Source: an uncultured Roseovarius sp.
GTDB lineage: Bacteria; Pseudomonadota; Alphaproteobacteria; Rhodobacterales; Rhodobacteraceae
Assembly (NCBI GenBank): GCA_947497295.1
Contig: CANMFU010000003.1
Coordinates: 124,001-188,000, forward strand
Reading direction: 5' to 3'
Length of the DNA stretch: 64,000 nt
The position numbers were made by a program, and so were the translations under genes. Under the pieces are notes generated by a model. That model was not told the origin of the DNA. It worked only from the letters and a program-made list of their open reading frames with translations, and made no database searches. This document shows positions 27,072 to 36,171 of the stretch, one piece after another (position 1 is the stretch's first letter; every line of letters begins with the position of its first letter).

Positions 27072-28886
27072 TCAGCGCACGGCGCGTTGGCGTACGTAAT
27101 CCCCCGGCGCATCTGCGAGCGCTGGATGGGCCGAATCACCGGGCTGCCGCGCGGCAATTTCAGCCCCGGACCGTGGGCGGAGCCATGCCTCCCAGCGCGG
27201 CCACCAGCTGCCTTCGGTGAAGCTGGCGGCGTCCTTCCAAGTGGCGGCGTCGCCGGACCAGTCGCCATTGGTGTAGTGGCCGTATTTCTTTTTGCTGGGC
27301 GGATTGACGATCCCGGCGATGTGGCCCGATTGCGAAACAATGAACGTGCGGTCCTTGGATCCAACCTTTTGCATCCCGCGGTAGCAATCCTTCCATGGGG
27401 CAATATGATCAGTCTCGCAGGTGACCGCCATCAACGGCACGTCTATATCCGACAGACGCAGCGTTTCGCCCATCAGCTCAATCCCGTCTCTCGCAAAGAG
27501 GTTCTGCTGGCAAAGACCGCGCAAGTATTGCATCGTCATCCGGCCCGGCAGGTTGGTGCCATCGCCGTTCCAATACAGCAGATCAAAGGCGGGCGGCGCT
27601 TCGCCCAGCATATAGCTGCGGATCGCCGGCTTATAAATCAGATCGTTCGAGCGCAGGAAGCTCATCGTGCGACCCAGAATGAAGGCGCGCAAGATGCCTT
27701 GGGCCTCGACCTCTGCCTCGATCCCGTCGACGAAATCATCCTGAAGGAAGGGGGTAAATTCACCCTGATTGTCGAAATCGGTCAGCGCCGTAAAGAAGGT
27801 GGCGGAATTGATGGATGTATCGCCCCGCGCCTTGAGCAGCGACAGCGTCAGGGCCAGCGTGGTGCCGGCGATGCAATAGCCAACGGCATTGACCTTGGGC
27901 GCGCCGGTGATGCTGCGGACCTCGCGGATGGCGGCCAGATAACCCTCTTCGATGTATTTTTCCATCCCGACATCGGCATAGCTGACGTCGGGGTTGATCC
28001 ACGACACGATGAACAGGGTATAGCCCTGCTCGGTCACCCATTTGATCAGGCTGTTTTGCTCTTTGAGATCGAGAATATAGAATTTGTTGATCCAGGGCGG
28101 AAAGATCACCAGCGGAATTTCGCGCACTTTTTCGGTTGAGGGCGCGTATTGGATCAATTCCATCATATCGTTGCGGTAGACAACTTTGCCCGGCGTAGTT
28201 GCAATATTACCACCCAGCTCAAACGCCGACTCGTCGGCCAGACGCACAACCATCTCGCCGTTATTGGCCTCAAGGTCGGCAACCAGATTTTCCAGTCCCT
28301 TGACCAGACTTTCCCCCTCGGTCGCCACGGCCTTTTCCAGCGCATCGGGGTTGGTGCCCAGAAAATTGGTCGGCGCCATCATGTCGATGATCTGGCGCGA
28401 GAAGTAGTTGAGGCGTTTTTTCTCAACCGGGTCCAGATCGTCGACCTTGGCCACAGCATCGGCCACGGCCTGCGCGTTCAGCTCGTATTGCTCGCGGATC
28501 AAGCGAAAATAAGGGTGAGTGGACCATAAAGGATTTTCAAACCGCTTGTCGCGCGGCTTGTCTTCGTCCTCTGGAGCGGGCGCGCCTGTCAGCATCATTT
28601 GCTGCGCTTGCATAAACTGGCGCACCGTTTGGCCCCAATACTCCAACTGGTGCTCATATAGCTTGGCAGGGTTGCCCAGCACCTCGGTCCAATAGGACGT
28701 TGCCGCCTTGGCAAACAGGTCTTTCGACGGCCCGCTCAGCGTAGGATTAGCCGGGCTGCGGTTGGACAAAGCGGCGAGAAAGCGCTGCGACAGCGCGTCG
28801 ACGCGGGCCAGATTCTCCGCCATCCGATTAAGGATTTCTTCCTGATTTTCGTCCGAAGCTTGTTGATCCGTTGCCATTTTAATCAT
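27072..28886 (-). CDS. phaC: Class I polyhydroxyalkanoate synthase
   Basis: A 604-residue PhaC that polymerises (R)-3-hydroxyacyl-CoA, typically 3-hydroxybutyryl-CoA, on granules. The N-terminal PhaC_N domain spans about residues 100-275. The alpha/beta-hydrolase core has the lipase-like box GYCIAG with the catalytic Cys, the Asp in TCETDHIAPW, and the His in VSQSGHIAGIVNPP. Length matches class I enzymes that need no PhaE or PhaR subunit. The ATG at 28886 is preferred over the one at 28877 because AGGGTGA precedes it. The gene diverges from phaZ. Confidence 0.96.
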   Translation of the reverse strand: MIKMATDQQASDENQEEILNRMAENLARVDALSQRFLAALSNRSPANPTLSGPSKDLFAKAATSYWTEVLGNPAKLYEHQLEYWGQTVRQFMQAQQMMLTGAPAPEDEDKPRDKRFENPLWSTHPYFRLIREQYELNAQAVADAVAKVDDLDPVEKKRLNYFSRQIIDMMAPTNFLGTNPDALEKAVATEGESLVKGLENLVADLEANNGEMVVRLADESAFELGGNIATTPGKVVYRNDMMELIQYAPSTEKVREIPLVIFPPWINKFYILDLKEQNSLIKWVTEQGYTLFIVSWINPDVSYADVGMEKYIEEGYLAAIREVRSITGAPKVNAVGYCIAGTTLALTLSLLKARGDTSINSATFFTALTDFDNQGEFTPFLQDDFVDGIEAEVEAQGILRAFILGRTMSFLRSNDLIYKPAIRSYMLGEAPPAFDLLYWNGDGTNLPGRMTMQYLRGLCQQNLFARDGIELMGETLRLSDIDVPLMAVTCETDHIAPWKDCYRGMQKVGSKDRTFIVSQSGHIAGIVNPPSKKKYGHYTNGDWSGDAATWKDAASFTEGSWWPRWEAWLRPRSGAEIAARQPGDSAHPALADAPGDYVRQRAVR

Positions 28887-28900
28887 TTCACCCTAAGTTT

Positions 28901-28911
28901 CTGCTACGCAG
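28901..28911. promoter_or_regulatory. Probable PhaR operator between phaC and phaZ
   Basis: CTGC-TAC-GCAG fits CTGC-N3-GCAG exactly and lies 15 bp before the phaC start and 80 bp before the phaZ start. The flanking bases equal those of the phaP site (TTTCTGC and GCAGCAT). Binding here could affect both divergent genes. Confidence 0.7.
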
Positions 28912-28991
28912 CATTTCGTCGCCACGTTTCGGCCAGGTCGGCCCGGCGCACGCGGCATGTATAATAGGGCACATCGCCCTGAAGGAGTCTT

Positions 28992-30641
28992 ATGCGTTAC
29001 ATGGCCACCTATGACATGATGGAAACAGTGCGCAACGCCAATCAATGGTTAGGGGCAACCGCCCTTTCGTTCGCATCCTATCCCATTTTCAGCATGACGC
29101 CAAACCCTGCATTTCAGTGGATTTCTGCGTGGGGCGAAGTAACCGAACGTACCTTTGATCGGATGGTGACAAAACCTGATTGGGGCATTCGAACGTTTAC
29201 CTGCGATGATGGCAAGGATCATCTGGTCAGCATCGACACCATCGTCGAAAAGCCGTTCGGTAACCTGATCCAGTTTGCCGTTCCGGGCCGCAAGCCTATG
29301 AAACGCCGCATTCTTCTGATCGCCCCTATGTCGGGCCATTACGCGACCCTGCTACGGTCCACCGTCAAGAGCCTGCTGGTCCATTGCGAAGTGTTCATCA
29401 CCGATTGGCACAATGCTCGCGACATTCCCGTCAGCGCCGGCAAGTTCGATGTCGAAGATTACACTATGTATCTGGCGGAATTCATGCGTGAAATGGGTCC
29501 CGATACCCATGTGATCGCGGTCTGCCAACCTGCCCCTCTGGCACTGGCCGCCACCGCGCTTCTGGCCGAAGACCATCCCGAAGCGCAGCCGCGTACGCTG
29601 ACGCTGATCGGCGGGCCGGTCAATCCGGATGCGAATCCGACCGAAGTCACCGATTTTGGCCGCCGCGTCACAATGGGCCAGCTTGAGGGCACGATGACGC
29701 AGCGCGTTGGGTTCAAATACCCAGGCGTAGGGCGCATGGTCTATCCCGGTCTGCTGCAACTTGCGTCGTTCATTTCGATGAACAGCGAAAAGCATACCAG
29801 AGCGTTCAGCGACCAGATCGCGCGCGTGGCCAAGGGTGAGGGCGGCGATCACGACCGGCACAACCGATTCTATGACGAATATCTGGCCGTCATGGATATG
29901 CCCGCTGAATTTTACCTCTCCACGGTCGAACGTCTCTTCAAAGGGCTTGAGATCGCCAATAACGAGTTCACCATAAACGGCCGCCAAATCGATATCGGCA
30001 AGATCACGACCGTTGCGGTCAAAACGGTCGAAGGCGGGCATGATGATATTTCGGCCCCCGGACAGTGCGTTGCCGCGCTGGACCTGTTGACCGGCGTTCC
30101 CGCTGAGAAAAAAGCCAGCCACGTCGAGCCTGACGCAGGTCATTACGGCATCTTCGCCGGACGCAGCTGGCGCAACAATATCCGTCCGCTCGTCCTGGCA
30201 TTTATTGACAGGAACAGCGGGCAAGTGGCGGAGAAGGCACCTGCACCGCAGGCTCCGGCTGCCAGATCTTCAAACGTTGAGCCATCCAAGGCCGAAACGC
30301 CAAAAGCTCAAGCGCCAAATTCTGCAGCACCAAAGCCTCAAGCTCCAAAGGCCGCAGCGCCAAAGCCTCAAGCACCGAAAGCTCAAGCGCCAGAGGCCGA
30401 GGCAGCTAAGCCTGAGACAGCTAAGCCTGAGGCGTCTAAGTCTGAGGCGTCCAAATCTGAGGCGTCCAAATCTGAGGCGTCTAAGTCTGAGGCGTCCAAA
30501 TCTGAGGCGCCTAAGTCTCAAGCGCCCAAGACCAAGACCGCTGATAAATCGGCGGCACAAGACACACCTGATGCCGCCAAATCCGGCACGGATGACACCA
30601 AACCTGCGACAAAGCGGTCAGGCAAGTCTGCCGCAGCTTAA
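28992..30641 (+). CDS. phaZ: Intracellular polyhydroxyalkanoate depolymerase with a repetitive C-terminal tail
   Basis: A 549-residue protein. Residues 1 to about 412 are an intracellular PHB depolymerase of the PhaZ type, beginning MRYMATYDMMETVRNANQWLG and carrying the catalytic Cys in HVIAVCQPAPLAL and the C-terminal His in EPDAGHYGIFAGRSWR. It hydrolyses granule polymer to 3-hydroxybutyrate. Such enzymes usually stop near 400-430 residues. Here about 135 further residues of Ala/Lys/Pro/Glu/Ser low complexity follow, with APKPQAPKA-type and SKSEA units, and basic residues at the end. The tail resembles in composition the histone-H1-like tail of PhaF phasins. It diverges from phaC. Confidence 0.93.
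   Translation: MRYMATYDMMETVRNANQWLGATALSFASYPIFSMTPNPAFQWISAWGEVTERTFDRMVTKPDWGIRTFTCDDGKDHLVSIDTIVEKPFGNLIQFAVPGRKPMKRRILLIAPMSGHYATLLRSTVKSLLVHCEVFITDWHNARDIPVSAGKFDVEDYTMYLAEFMREMGPDTHVIAVCQPAPLALAATALLAEDHPEAQPRTLTLIGGPVNPDANPTEVTDFGRRVTMGQLEGTMTQRVGFKYPGVGRMVYPGLLQLASFISMNSEKHTRAFSDQIARVAKGEGGDHDRHNRFYDEYLAVMDMPAEFYLSTVERLFKGLEIANNEFTINGRQIDIGKITTVAVKTVEGGHDDISAPGQCVAALDLLTGVPAEKKASHVEPDAGHYGIFAGRSWRNNIRPLVLAFIDRNSGQVAEKAPAPQAPAARSSNVEPSKAETPKAQAPNSAAPKPQAPKAAAPKPQAPKAQAPEAEAAKPETAKPEASKSEASKSEASKSEASKSEASKSEAPKSQAPKTKTADKSAAQDTPDAAKSGTDDTKPATKRSGKSAAA
30432..30521 (+). repeat. 15-bp tandem repeat in the phaZ tail
   Basis: Five consecutive 15-bp units (GCGTCYAARTCTGAG) encode Ala-Ser-Lys-Ser-Glu, followed by one diverged unit ending CAA. 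Units alternate between two nearly identical versions (TCTAAG and TCCAAA), the pattern of recent unit duplication. Copy number probably varies between strains. Confidence 0.9.
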
Positions 30642-30689
30642 GCGGCCGGTATAGAGAAAATCAGTCCCTGCCCCCCGCTTGGGCGGGGC

Positions 30690-31397
30690 CTATCGCAGCA
30701 CCAACGGCTGTCGCAACCAGCCGCGCAGCGCTTCGGTCGTTGCATCGGGCTGCTCCAGCGTTGGCAAATGGCCCGCGCCCTCTATCAGGCTCAAGTGCGC
30801 GTAGGGAATCAGCTCTGCCAGAAAGCTACTGCGCTTGACTGCCGAAATGCCCGCATGTTCCCCGCACAGCACGAGCGTCGGCACCTTGCAGCGGCGAAGT
30901 TCGGCCTGATAATCACGGCGTCGTTGCATTGCGCGGATCTGCCGCGTGATCATATCGACACCCAAATGATCGGCCATGTCGCGCACCAGTGCAATTACAT
31001 CGGCGCGCATCGGACCGGGGGCCATAGCCTCGGGTCTCATCAGTCCATCAACCATGCTGTCCATTTTGCCCGACCGGCCCTTGATGATGACCGGCTCCAG
31101 ATCGGCGGCAGATTGCGGCGTCTCGGCAAAGGCGTTGGCCCCAATCAGCGCGATCCGCCCCACCCGGTCGGGCGCGCGGCGCAATAGCTCCATCGCAACG
31201 GTCCCGCCAAGGCTCAGCCCGACGACGGCGAATTTGCGCGGCAGCACATCCAGCAGGTTCGATGCAATCTCCTCGATCCGGTCGCCTGCGATGGGGGCGA
31301 TGGTCACGGCGTGGCTCTTGCTGAACGCGGCCAGCTGCGGGCCGAAGACGCGTGCATCGCACATGACGTCCGGCAGCAGAACAAGGGCCTCGTTCAT
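30690..31397 (-). CDS. Alpha/beta-fold hydrolase
   Basis: A 235-residue alpha/beta hydrolase. The nucleophile elbow is GLSLGG (VVGLSLGGTVAMELL), the acidic residue is probably in LCGEHAGIS, and the catalytic His is in EGAGHLPTLEQPD near the end. The start is the ATG at 31397 (MNEALVLLPDVMCD), with AAGGAAA about 8 bases upstream; the frame is open further but without conserved content. It is the last gene of a minus-strand group of four. The substrate cannot be predicted. Confidence 0.87.
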   Translation of the reverse strand: MNEALVLLPDVMCDARVFGPQLAAFSKSHAVTIAPIAGDRIEEIASNLLDVLPRKFAVVGLSLGGTVAMELLRRAPDRVGRIALIGANAFAETPQSAADLEPVIIKGRSGKMDSMVDGLMRPEAMAPGPMRADVIALVRDMADHLGVDMITRQIRAMQRRRDYQAELRRCKVPTLVLCGEHAGISAVKRSSFLAELIPYAHLSLIEGAGHLPTLEQPDATTEALRGWLRQPLVLR

Positions 31398-31470
31398 GGC
31401 TTTTCCTTTCACGCAGTGGGGCTTGGCGCGCACAGTCGCACACGCCGCGCCAGCGTCAACCTGCAGATGC

Positions 31471-32103
31471 TCAGGTGGGGGTGACGATGCCGCGAAAGAG
31501 CGGGAAATCGGAATAGCGCGCGCGCCGCGCATCCGGGCTTTCCCCCGGCGCGGCGCCTGCGCGCAACAGCAGACCCCGCGGCGCAATGTAGCTGGAAATC
31601 GTGCGCAGCGGCTTGCTGCGCCACGTTAGGTTCATCGCACAAAGCTTTGGAAAGAAGTATATTTCTGAATATTCTAAGTGGTCATGAAGCCACCACGCCA
31701 GATCACGCCAGTCGCGTCCCCGATCATATTGATCTGCAAACCATGGGATAACAAGCGACGTACAGGCCCCCGGCGCGGCGCCTTCAGCGTCCCAGATATG
31801 CGAGCCCCGATTGGCGGCGTTCCGCGCACAGTTCAGCCCATGGTCGTTGCCAAACCGGTTCAGCGTCGGCGAGCGATAGCCCGAGCGGATCGCGATACGC
31901 CCAAACGTCTCTTGCAGCGGGTCAAGAAGCGCCGTGCACAGCGCCCGGCCATTGGCGATGGCAAGGTCGGGGCGTTCGGGAATGTTGGGGATGCCGTGAA
32001 TGTTTCCAATCTCGGAATACAGGAAATCACGCATGTAAAAATGCGGACTCAGCCGCACGCGCCCCAGATCCTCCAGCCCCCGCATCGACCGCGGCGCGCG
32101 CAT
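31471..32103 (-). CDS. Peptidase M15-like protein (D-Ala-D-Ala carboxypeptidase fold)
   Basis: A 210-residue protein with features of the M15/VanY-like fold: HFYMRDFLYSE near the start, a central IAIRSGYRSPTLN segment, GSHIWDAEG (candidate zinc His and Asp) and a later Trp-His pair (WWLHDHLEYSEIYFF). These fit a zinc D,D-peptidase of the Hedgehog/DD-peptidase fold, although no signal peptide is visible, so the location is uncertain and a non-peptidase role is possible. The start overlaps the stop of the upstream hydrolase by ATGA, so the two are coupled. Confidence 0.7.
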   Translation of the reverse strand: MRAPRSMRGLEDLGRVRLSPHFYMRDFLYSEIGNIHGIPNIPERPDLAIANGRALCTALLDPLQETFGRIAIRSGYRSPTLNRFGNDHGLNCARNAANRGSHIWDAEGAAPGACTSLVIPWFADQYDRGRDWRDLAWWLHDHLEYSEIYFFPKLCAMNLTWRSKPLRTISSYIAPRGLLLRAGAAPGESPDARRARYSDFPLFRGIVTPT

Positions 32104-32885
32104 CAGCCAAGCGCCCGTGCCGTCACCTCGTCCAATGCCGCCTCAATCAGTTGCAGGCAATCCGGCGACGAGAAGCTGTGATCGGCCCCATCCACCAATG
32201 TCAGCCGTAAATCAGCCCCCTGCGCATGGTCCAAAAGCGACAATGCTACGGATACATCCACATCATTATCTGCAGTCCCTTGCAAAAACCGAACAGGAAA
32301 GGGCAATTCCAGCGGCTCGCGTAGAACCAGATTTTCTCGCCCGTCCTCGATCAGATGGCGGGTGATCGTATAGGGCGCGTCATAGTCGCTGGGTAGAAAA
32401 ATGCGCCCCTCCCGCGTCAGCTTGGCACGCGTGATGTCGTTCATTCCCGCCCACATGCTGTCTTCGGTGAAATCGGGCGCGGCCGCGACAGTCACAAGGC
32501 CCGCCACCCGATCAGGCATCTGACGCGCAATCAACAGCGCAATCCAGCCCCCCATAGACGAGCCGATCAGGACCTGCGGGCCTTCTGTCTGCGCCTCGAT
32601 CACAGCGACCGCATCGGCGGTCCAGTCGCTGATGCACCCATCCTCGAATGCACCCGAGGATGCGCCGTGTCCTGAGTAATCCAGCCGCAGGAACGCCCGG
32701 CCCTGAGCGCGGGCCGCCGCCTCCAGATGCACAGCCTTGGTGCCCTGCATGTCGGACATGAAACCGCCGAGGAAAACGATTCCCGGCCCTGTGCCATCGC
32801 TGCGATGGCAGGCAATGCGCCGCCCCTGCGGGGTGTCCAGATAGGTTGGCTGGGGATCTGGCAGAACGCGTTTATCCACCGACAT
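32103..32885 (-). CDS. Alpha/beta hydrolase
   Basis: A 260-residue alpha/beta hydrolase. Key motifs are GIVFLGGFMSDMQGTKA (oxyanion region), FLRLDYSGHGASSG, the nucleophile elbow GSSMGGWIALL, Asp in LQGTADNDVD and His in VDGADHSFSS. The pattern resembles palmitoyl-thioesterase/ABHD10-like proteins. The start is the ATG at 32885, inside the end of the small gene upstream (14-bp overlap). It belongs to the four-gene minus-strand operon. The substrate is unknown. Confidence 0.87.
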   Translation of the reverse strand: MSVDKRVLPDPQPTYLDTPQGRRIACHRSDGTGPGIVFLGGFMSDMQGTKAVHLEAAARAQGRAFLRLDYSGHGASSGAFEDGCISDWTADAVAVIEAQTEGPQVLIGSSMGGWIALLIARQMPDRVAGLVTVAAAPDFTEDSMWAGMNDITRAKLTREGRIFLPSDYDAPYTITRHLIEDGRENLVLREPLELPFPVRFLQGTADNDVDVSVALSLLDHAQGADLRLTLVDGADHSFSSPDCLQLIEAALDEVTARALG

Positions 32886-33093
32886 ACGGCGTTTTGCTGG
32901 GGCGGAAAAACACCTTTTGATTGTGAAGCCTGCCCAGCAATTCGTCAATTTCGCGGATTGACCGCCCCGCGATGGGCGCATCGGCCTCGGGGCCTTCCGG
33001 CATGCTCAGCCGCCGTTTGGCCTGACGCAGCGCATCTTCGATCAGCGCCATATCGGCCACGGTCAGTTCGATGTTGGGATTGTAGTGGGTCAT
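32872..33093 (-). CDS. Small hypothetical protein heading a hydrolase operon
   Basis: A 73-residue cytoplasmic protein. It begins MTHYNPNIELTVADMALIEDAL, has two predicted helices (ALIEDALRQAKRRL and REIDELLGRLHNQKVF) and ends in TPYVGG. There are no cysteines or membrane segments. An AGGAG lies 8-9 bases before the ATG, so the start is well supported. It overlaps the downstream hydrolase by 14 bp. I do not recognise a family. Confidence 0.72.
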   Translation of the reverse strand: MTHYNPNIELTVADMALIEDALRQAKRRLSMPEGPEADAPIAGRSIREIDELLGRLHNQKVFFRPSKTPYVGG

Positions 33094-33262
33094 TTTCGGT
33101 CTCCTTTAAGGGCATCGGCAAAACCAGACTACTATCGCATTGCGCCATCGCCAACGGCAATCGTATGCGGCGCCTTGACAGCCACGCAGGGCGGCGGCAA
33201 AAGGGCGGCTCACCCGCAACCGGGCGCACGCGTAGGCGCCAAACCGACGAGGAGCGCCAAAA

Positions 33263-35209
33263 ATGGCCCAAATCTCCCTTACATTTCCCGATGGCAACGC
33301 CCGCGAATATGCGCTTGGCGTCACACCCGGCGAGGTGGCCGCCGATATTTCCAAATCCTTGGGCAAAAAGGCAATCTCGGCCAGTGTCGATGGCCAGCAC
33401 TGGGATCTGCAATGGCCGATCAACGCCGATGCCGCCATTGCCATCCACACCATGCAAGACGAGCCGCAGGCCGACGAGCTGCTGCGCCACGATCTGGCGC
33501 ATGTCATGGCGCGCGCCGTTCAGGAAATCTGGCCTGACGTCAAAGTCACCATAGGCCCGGTGATCGACAACGGCTGGTATTACGATTTCGACCGCAAGGA
33601 GCCTTTCACCCCCGAGGATCTGGGTCTGATCGAAAAGAAGATGCGCGAGATCATCGCCGCGCGCGACCCTGTGCGCACCGAGGTCTGGGACCGCCCCCGA
33701 GCTATTCAGCACTACACGGATGCGGGCGAGCCCTTCAAGGTCGAGCTGATCGAATCGATTCCCGGTGACGAGCCCCTGCGCATGTATTGGCACGGGCATT
33801 GGCAGGATCTGTGCCGTGGCCCGCACCTTCAAAACACCGGCCAGCTGCCCGGCGACGCGTTCAAGCTGATGAGCGTGGCCGGCGCATATTGGCGCGGCGA
33901 TTCCAAGCGCGAGATGCTGCAGCGGATCTATGGCGTGGCGTTTTCCAGCAAGGAAAAGTTGAAGGCGCACCTGCACATGCTGGAGGAGGCCGCGAAGCGC
34001 GACCACCGCAAGCTGGGCCGCGAAATGAACCTGTTTCACATGCAGGAGGAAGCCCCCGGTCAGGTGTTCTGGCATCCCAATGGCTGGACGATCTACACCG
34101 AATTGCAGGACTACATGCGCCGCAAGCAGCGCGCTGGTGGCTATCAGGAGATCAACACACCCCAGGTTGTCGACCGCAAGCTGTGGGAGGCATCCGGCCA
34201 TTGGGACAAATATCAGGACCACATGTTCATCGTCGAAGTCGAGGAGGAGCACGCCCGCGAAAAGGCTGTGAACGCCTTGAAACCGATGAACTGCCCTTGT
34301 CACGTGCAGGTGTTCAATCAGGGTCTGAAATCCTACCGCGACCTGCCCCTGCGGCTGGCTGAATTTGGGTCGTGCTCGCGCTACGAACCGTCCGGCGCGC
34401 TGCACGGGATCATGCGGGTGCGCGGATTCACGCAGGACGACGCGCATATTTTCTGCACCGAGGACCAGATCGAGGCCGAATGTGCGCAATTCATCAACTT
34501 CCTCGCCGAAATCTATGCTGATCTTGGTTTCGAGCAGTTCGAGATCAAATTCGCTACCCGCCCCGAAGTGCGCGTCGGCACGGACGAAAGCTGGGACCAT
34601 GTCGAAAGCGCTCTGGAGGCCGCGATCAAGGCAACGGGCCGCGACTTCACGCTGGAGCCGGGCGATGGCGCGTTCTACGGGCCCAAGCTGGATTTCTACC
34701 TGACCGACGCGATTGGGCGCACATGGCAATGCGGCACGTTTCAGGTGGACCCAAACCTGCCCGAGCGACTGGGCGCGACCTACATCGCCGCCGATGGTTC
34801 CAAACAGCGGCCCTACATGCTGCACCGCGCCACTTTGGGCAGCTTCGAGCGGTTTATCGGCATCCTGATCGAAGAACACGCCGGCAAGCTGCCCTTCTGG
34901 CTGGCGCCGCGTCAGGTGGTCGTTGCGTCAATCGTGTCAGAGGCGGATGACTATGTGCAGGAGGTCGCCGCGGCCCTGCAAGCCGCCGGGGTGCGCGCCG
35001 AGGCGGATGTGCGCAATGAAAAGATCAATTACAAAGTACGCGAACATTCTGTTGGCAAAGTGCCCGTGATCTTGGCCTGCGGCCACCGCGAGATTGAGGA
35101 TCGCACGGTGTCGCTGCGCCGTCTGGGCGAAAAACAATCGAGCGTCCGGCCCTTGGCAGAGGTCATTCAGGACTTGGGCCGCGAGGCTACTGCGCCCGAC
35201 CAGCTGTAA
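33263..35209 (+). CDS. thrS: Threonyl-tRNA synthetase
   Basis: A 648-residue class II aminoacyl-tRNA synthetase that charges tRNA(Thr). Domain order is complete: TGS domain (residues 1-62), second additional domain for editing Ser-tRNA(Thr) ([16 protein letters not shown] and [10 protein letters not shown]), catalytic core with the zinc-binding Cys in [13 protein letters not shown], motif 2 ([23 protein letters not shown]), motif 3 ([20 protein letters not shown]), and the C-terminal anticodon-binding domain. It stands alone. The leader of about 170 bp shows no obvious regulatory RNA. Confidence 0.98.
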   Translation: MAQISLTFPDGNAREYALGVTPGEVAADISKSLGKKAISASVDGQHWDLQWPINADAAIAIHTMQDEPQADELLRHDLAHVMARAVQEIWPDVKVTIGPVIDNGWYYDFDRKEPFTPEDLGLIEKKMREIIAARDPVRTEVWDRPRAIQHYTDAGEPFKVELIESIPGDEPLRMYWHGHWQDLCRGPHLQNTGQLPGDAFKLMSVAGAYWRGDSKREMLQRIYGVAFSSKEKLKAHLHMLEEAAKRDHRKLGREMNLFHMQEEAPGQVFWHPNGWTIYTELQDYMRRKQRAGGYQEINTPQVVDRKLWEASGHWDKYQDHMFIVEVEEEHAREKAVNALKPMNCPCHVQVFNQGLKSYRDLPLRLAEFGSCSRYEPSGALHGIMRVRGFTQDDAHIFCTEDQIEAECAQFINFLAEIYADLGFEQFEIKFATRPEVRVGTDESWDHVESALEAAIKATGRDFTLEPGDGAFYGPKLDFYLTDAIGRTWQCGTFQVDPNLPERLGATYIAADGSKQRPYMLHRATLGSFERFIGILIEEHAGKLPFWLAPRQVVVASIVSEADDYVQEVAAALQAAGVRAEADVRNEKINYKVREHSVGKVPVILACGHREIEDRTVSLRRLGEKQSSVRPLAEVIQDLGREATAPDQL

Positions 35210-35697
35210 CCAAGCAAGCAGCGCAGCGGCAGCTCAGGCCGCTGCGCTGCGCGCGCAACGGCCAGCGCCCGGCGCAATCGTTTCACGTATTCAAACCTTC
35301 CGGGCGATTGTTTGTGTCGGCGCCCTGCTCCAAATGCTGCACGCGAGACGCACCACGAAGTGCCGGATTTCGGATTAGCAAATCACCGCTGATATACTGC
35401 CGCATAGCGATGCGTTTCCGGGACTGACGGCTCGGGCGGTCCTTGCCCCTGCTTTGATGGCCTATTACCGGGGCACGCGGTCTGGCCAAGCTTGGGGAAC
35501 TGGCTGCTCGGGCCGTTCTGGCCGTCGTTCGGGGCACGCGCACGGATCTTTCCGCGCGCGATCGGCAGCTTGGTCATGCTGTAATCCGCCACTGAAGCCT
35601 TCGGCCGCTCTGGATATTCAAGGTGTTCGTACTGCTTTTCCGGGGCGCAGCCCGCCCTGTCGCTGTACCGTCTGGTCGAGCATTGGTTGCAGATGCG
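35210..35697. other. Intergenic region after thrS
   Basis: A 488-bp stretch. It starts with a strong hairpin (35218-35250). A minus-strand frame 35383-35592 (GTG start, 69 codons) has normal GC-rich codon use in its first half (KLPIARGKIRARAPNDGQNG) but looks random after that. It could be a gene remnant. I cannot assign it. Confidence 0.5.
35218..35250 (+). terminator. Strong hairpin after thrS
   Basis: A perfect 13-bp stem (GCAGCGCAGCGGC and its complement) with a seven-base loop begins 8 bp after the thrS stop. No T-run follows, so it may act as a terminator with Rho or as a 3'-stabilising structure. Confidence 0.6.
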
Positions 35698-36015
35698 TCA
35701 GGGCTGACGCAGCGCCGCCTGCACGTCCTTGCCCCATCCCAGATAAAGCGTGCCGCTGGCGTCGATCAACGGTCGCTTCATCAGGGCCGGATACTGCGCG
35801 ATCAGGTCCAGCGGCGCACCGGACCGCGCGGCGTCAGGCAAGTTGCGCCATGTAGTTGATCTTGTATTAAGAAGCGCATCACCGAACTGCGCCAGCGCGG
35901 CAGACAGCGTGCCGTCCGGCACCGGCGCATCGCGCACGTCCTGTAAGGTGGCATCAGGCAGCGCCTTGGCCGCCTTGCGGCAGGTGTCACAATTCTTCAA
36001 CCCGTAGATAATCAT
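35698..36015 (-). CDS. ArsC/Spx/MgsR family protein (YffB-like)
   Basis: A 105-residue thioredoxin-fold protein of the ArsC/Spx superfamily. The N-terminal redox motif is CDTC (IYGLKNCDTCRKAAKAL), and the C-terminal half has the RRPLIDASG-like KRPLIDASGTLYLGW segment. The length and CxxC arrangement match YffB-type proteins, which are not proven arsenate reductases and may use glutathione. The start at 36015 has GAGGA five bases before it; longer frame starts lack this. No ars genes are nearby. Confidence 0.88.
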   Translation of the reverse strand: MIIYGLKNCDTCRKAAKALPDATLQDVRDAPVPDGTLSAALAQFGDALLNTRSTTWRNLPDAARSGAPLDLIAQYPALMKRPLIDASGTLYLGWGKDVQAALRQP

Positions 36016-36126
36016 CTGGTCCTCAAAATCCGTCGTCATCAGCGGTGGCACCCGGCGATTGTCCCATCGATTCGCAAGTGATGCCAGCCACTTCGACATG
36101 CAAGCCGGTCTGGCCCAGCTGAAAAA

Positions 36127-36149
36127 GGCGGCCCGCAATTGGGGCCGCC
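36127..36149 (-). terminator. Intrinsic terminator after the PCuAC gene
   Basis: On the minus strand an 8-bp perfect stem (GGGCCGCC type) closes around a seven-base loop and is followed by TTTTT at 36126-36122. It lies 23 bp after the stop of the PCuAC gene. Confidence 0.85.
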
Positions 36150-36171
36150 CGGAAATTCTGTCATGAGTATG

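Noticed and set aside
33094..33262. T-box or other leader control before thrS
   Set aside because: No tRNA-anticodon-like specifier loop or terminator/antiterminator pair is visible, and T-boxes are rare in this class.
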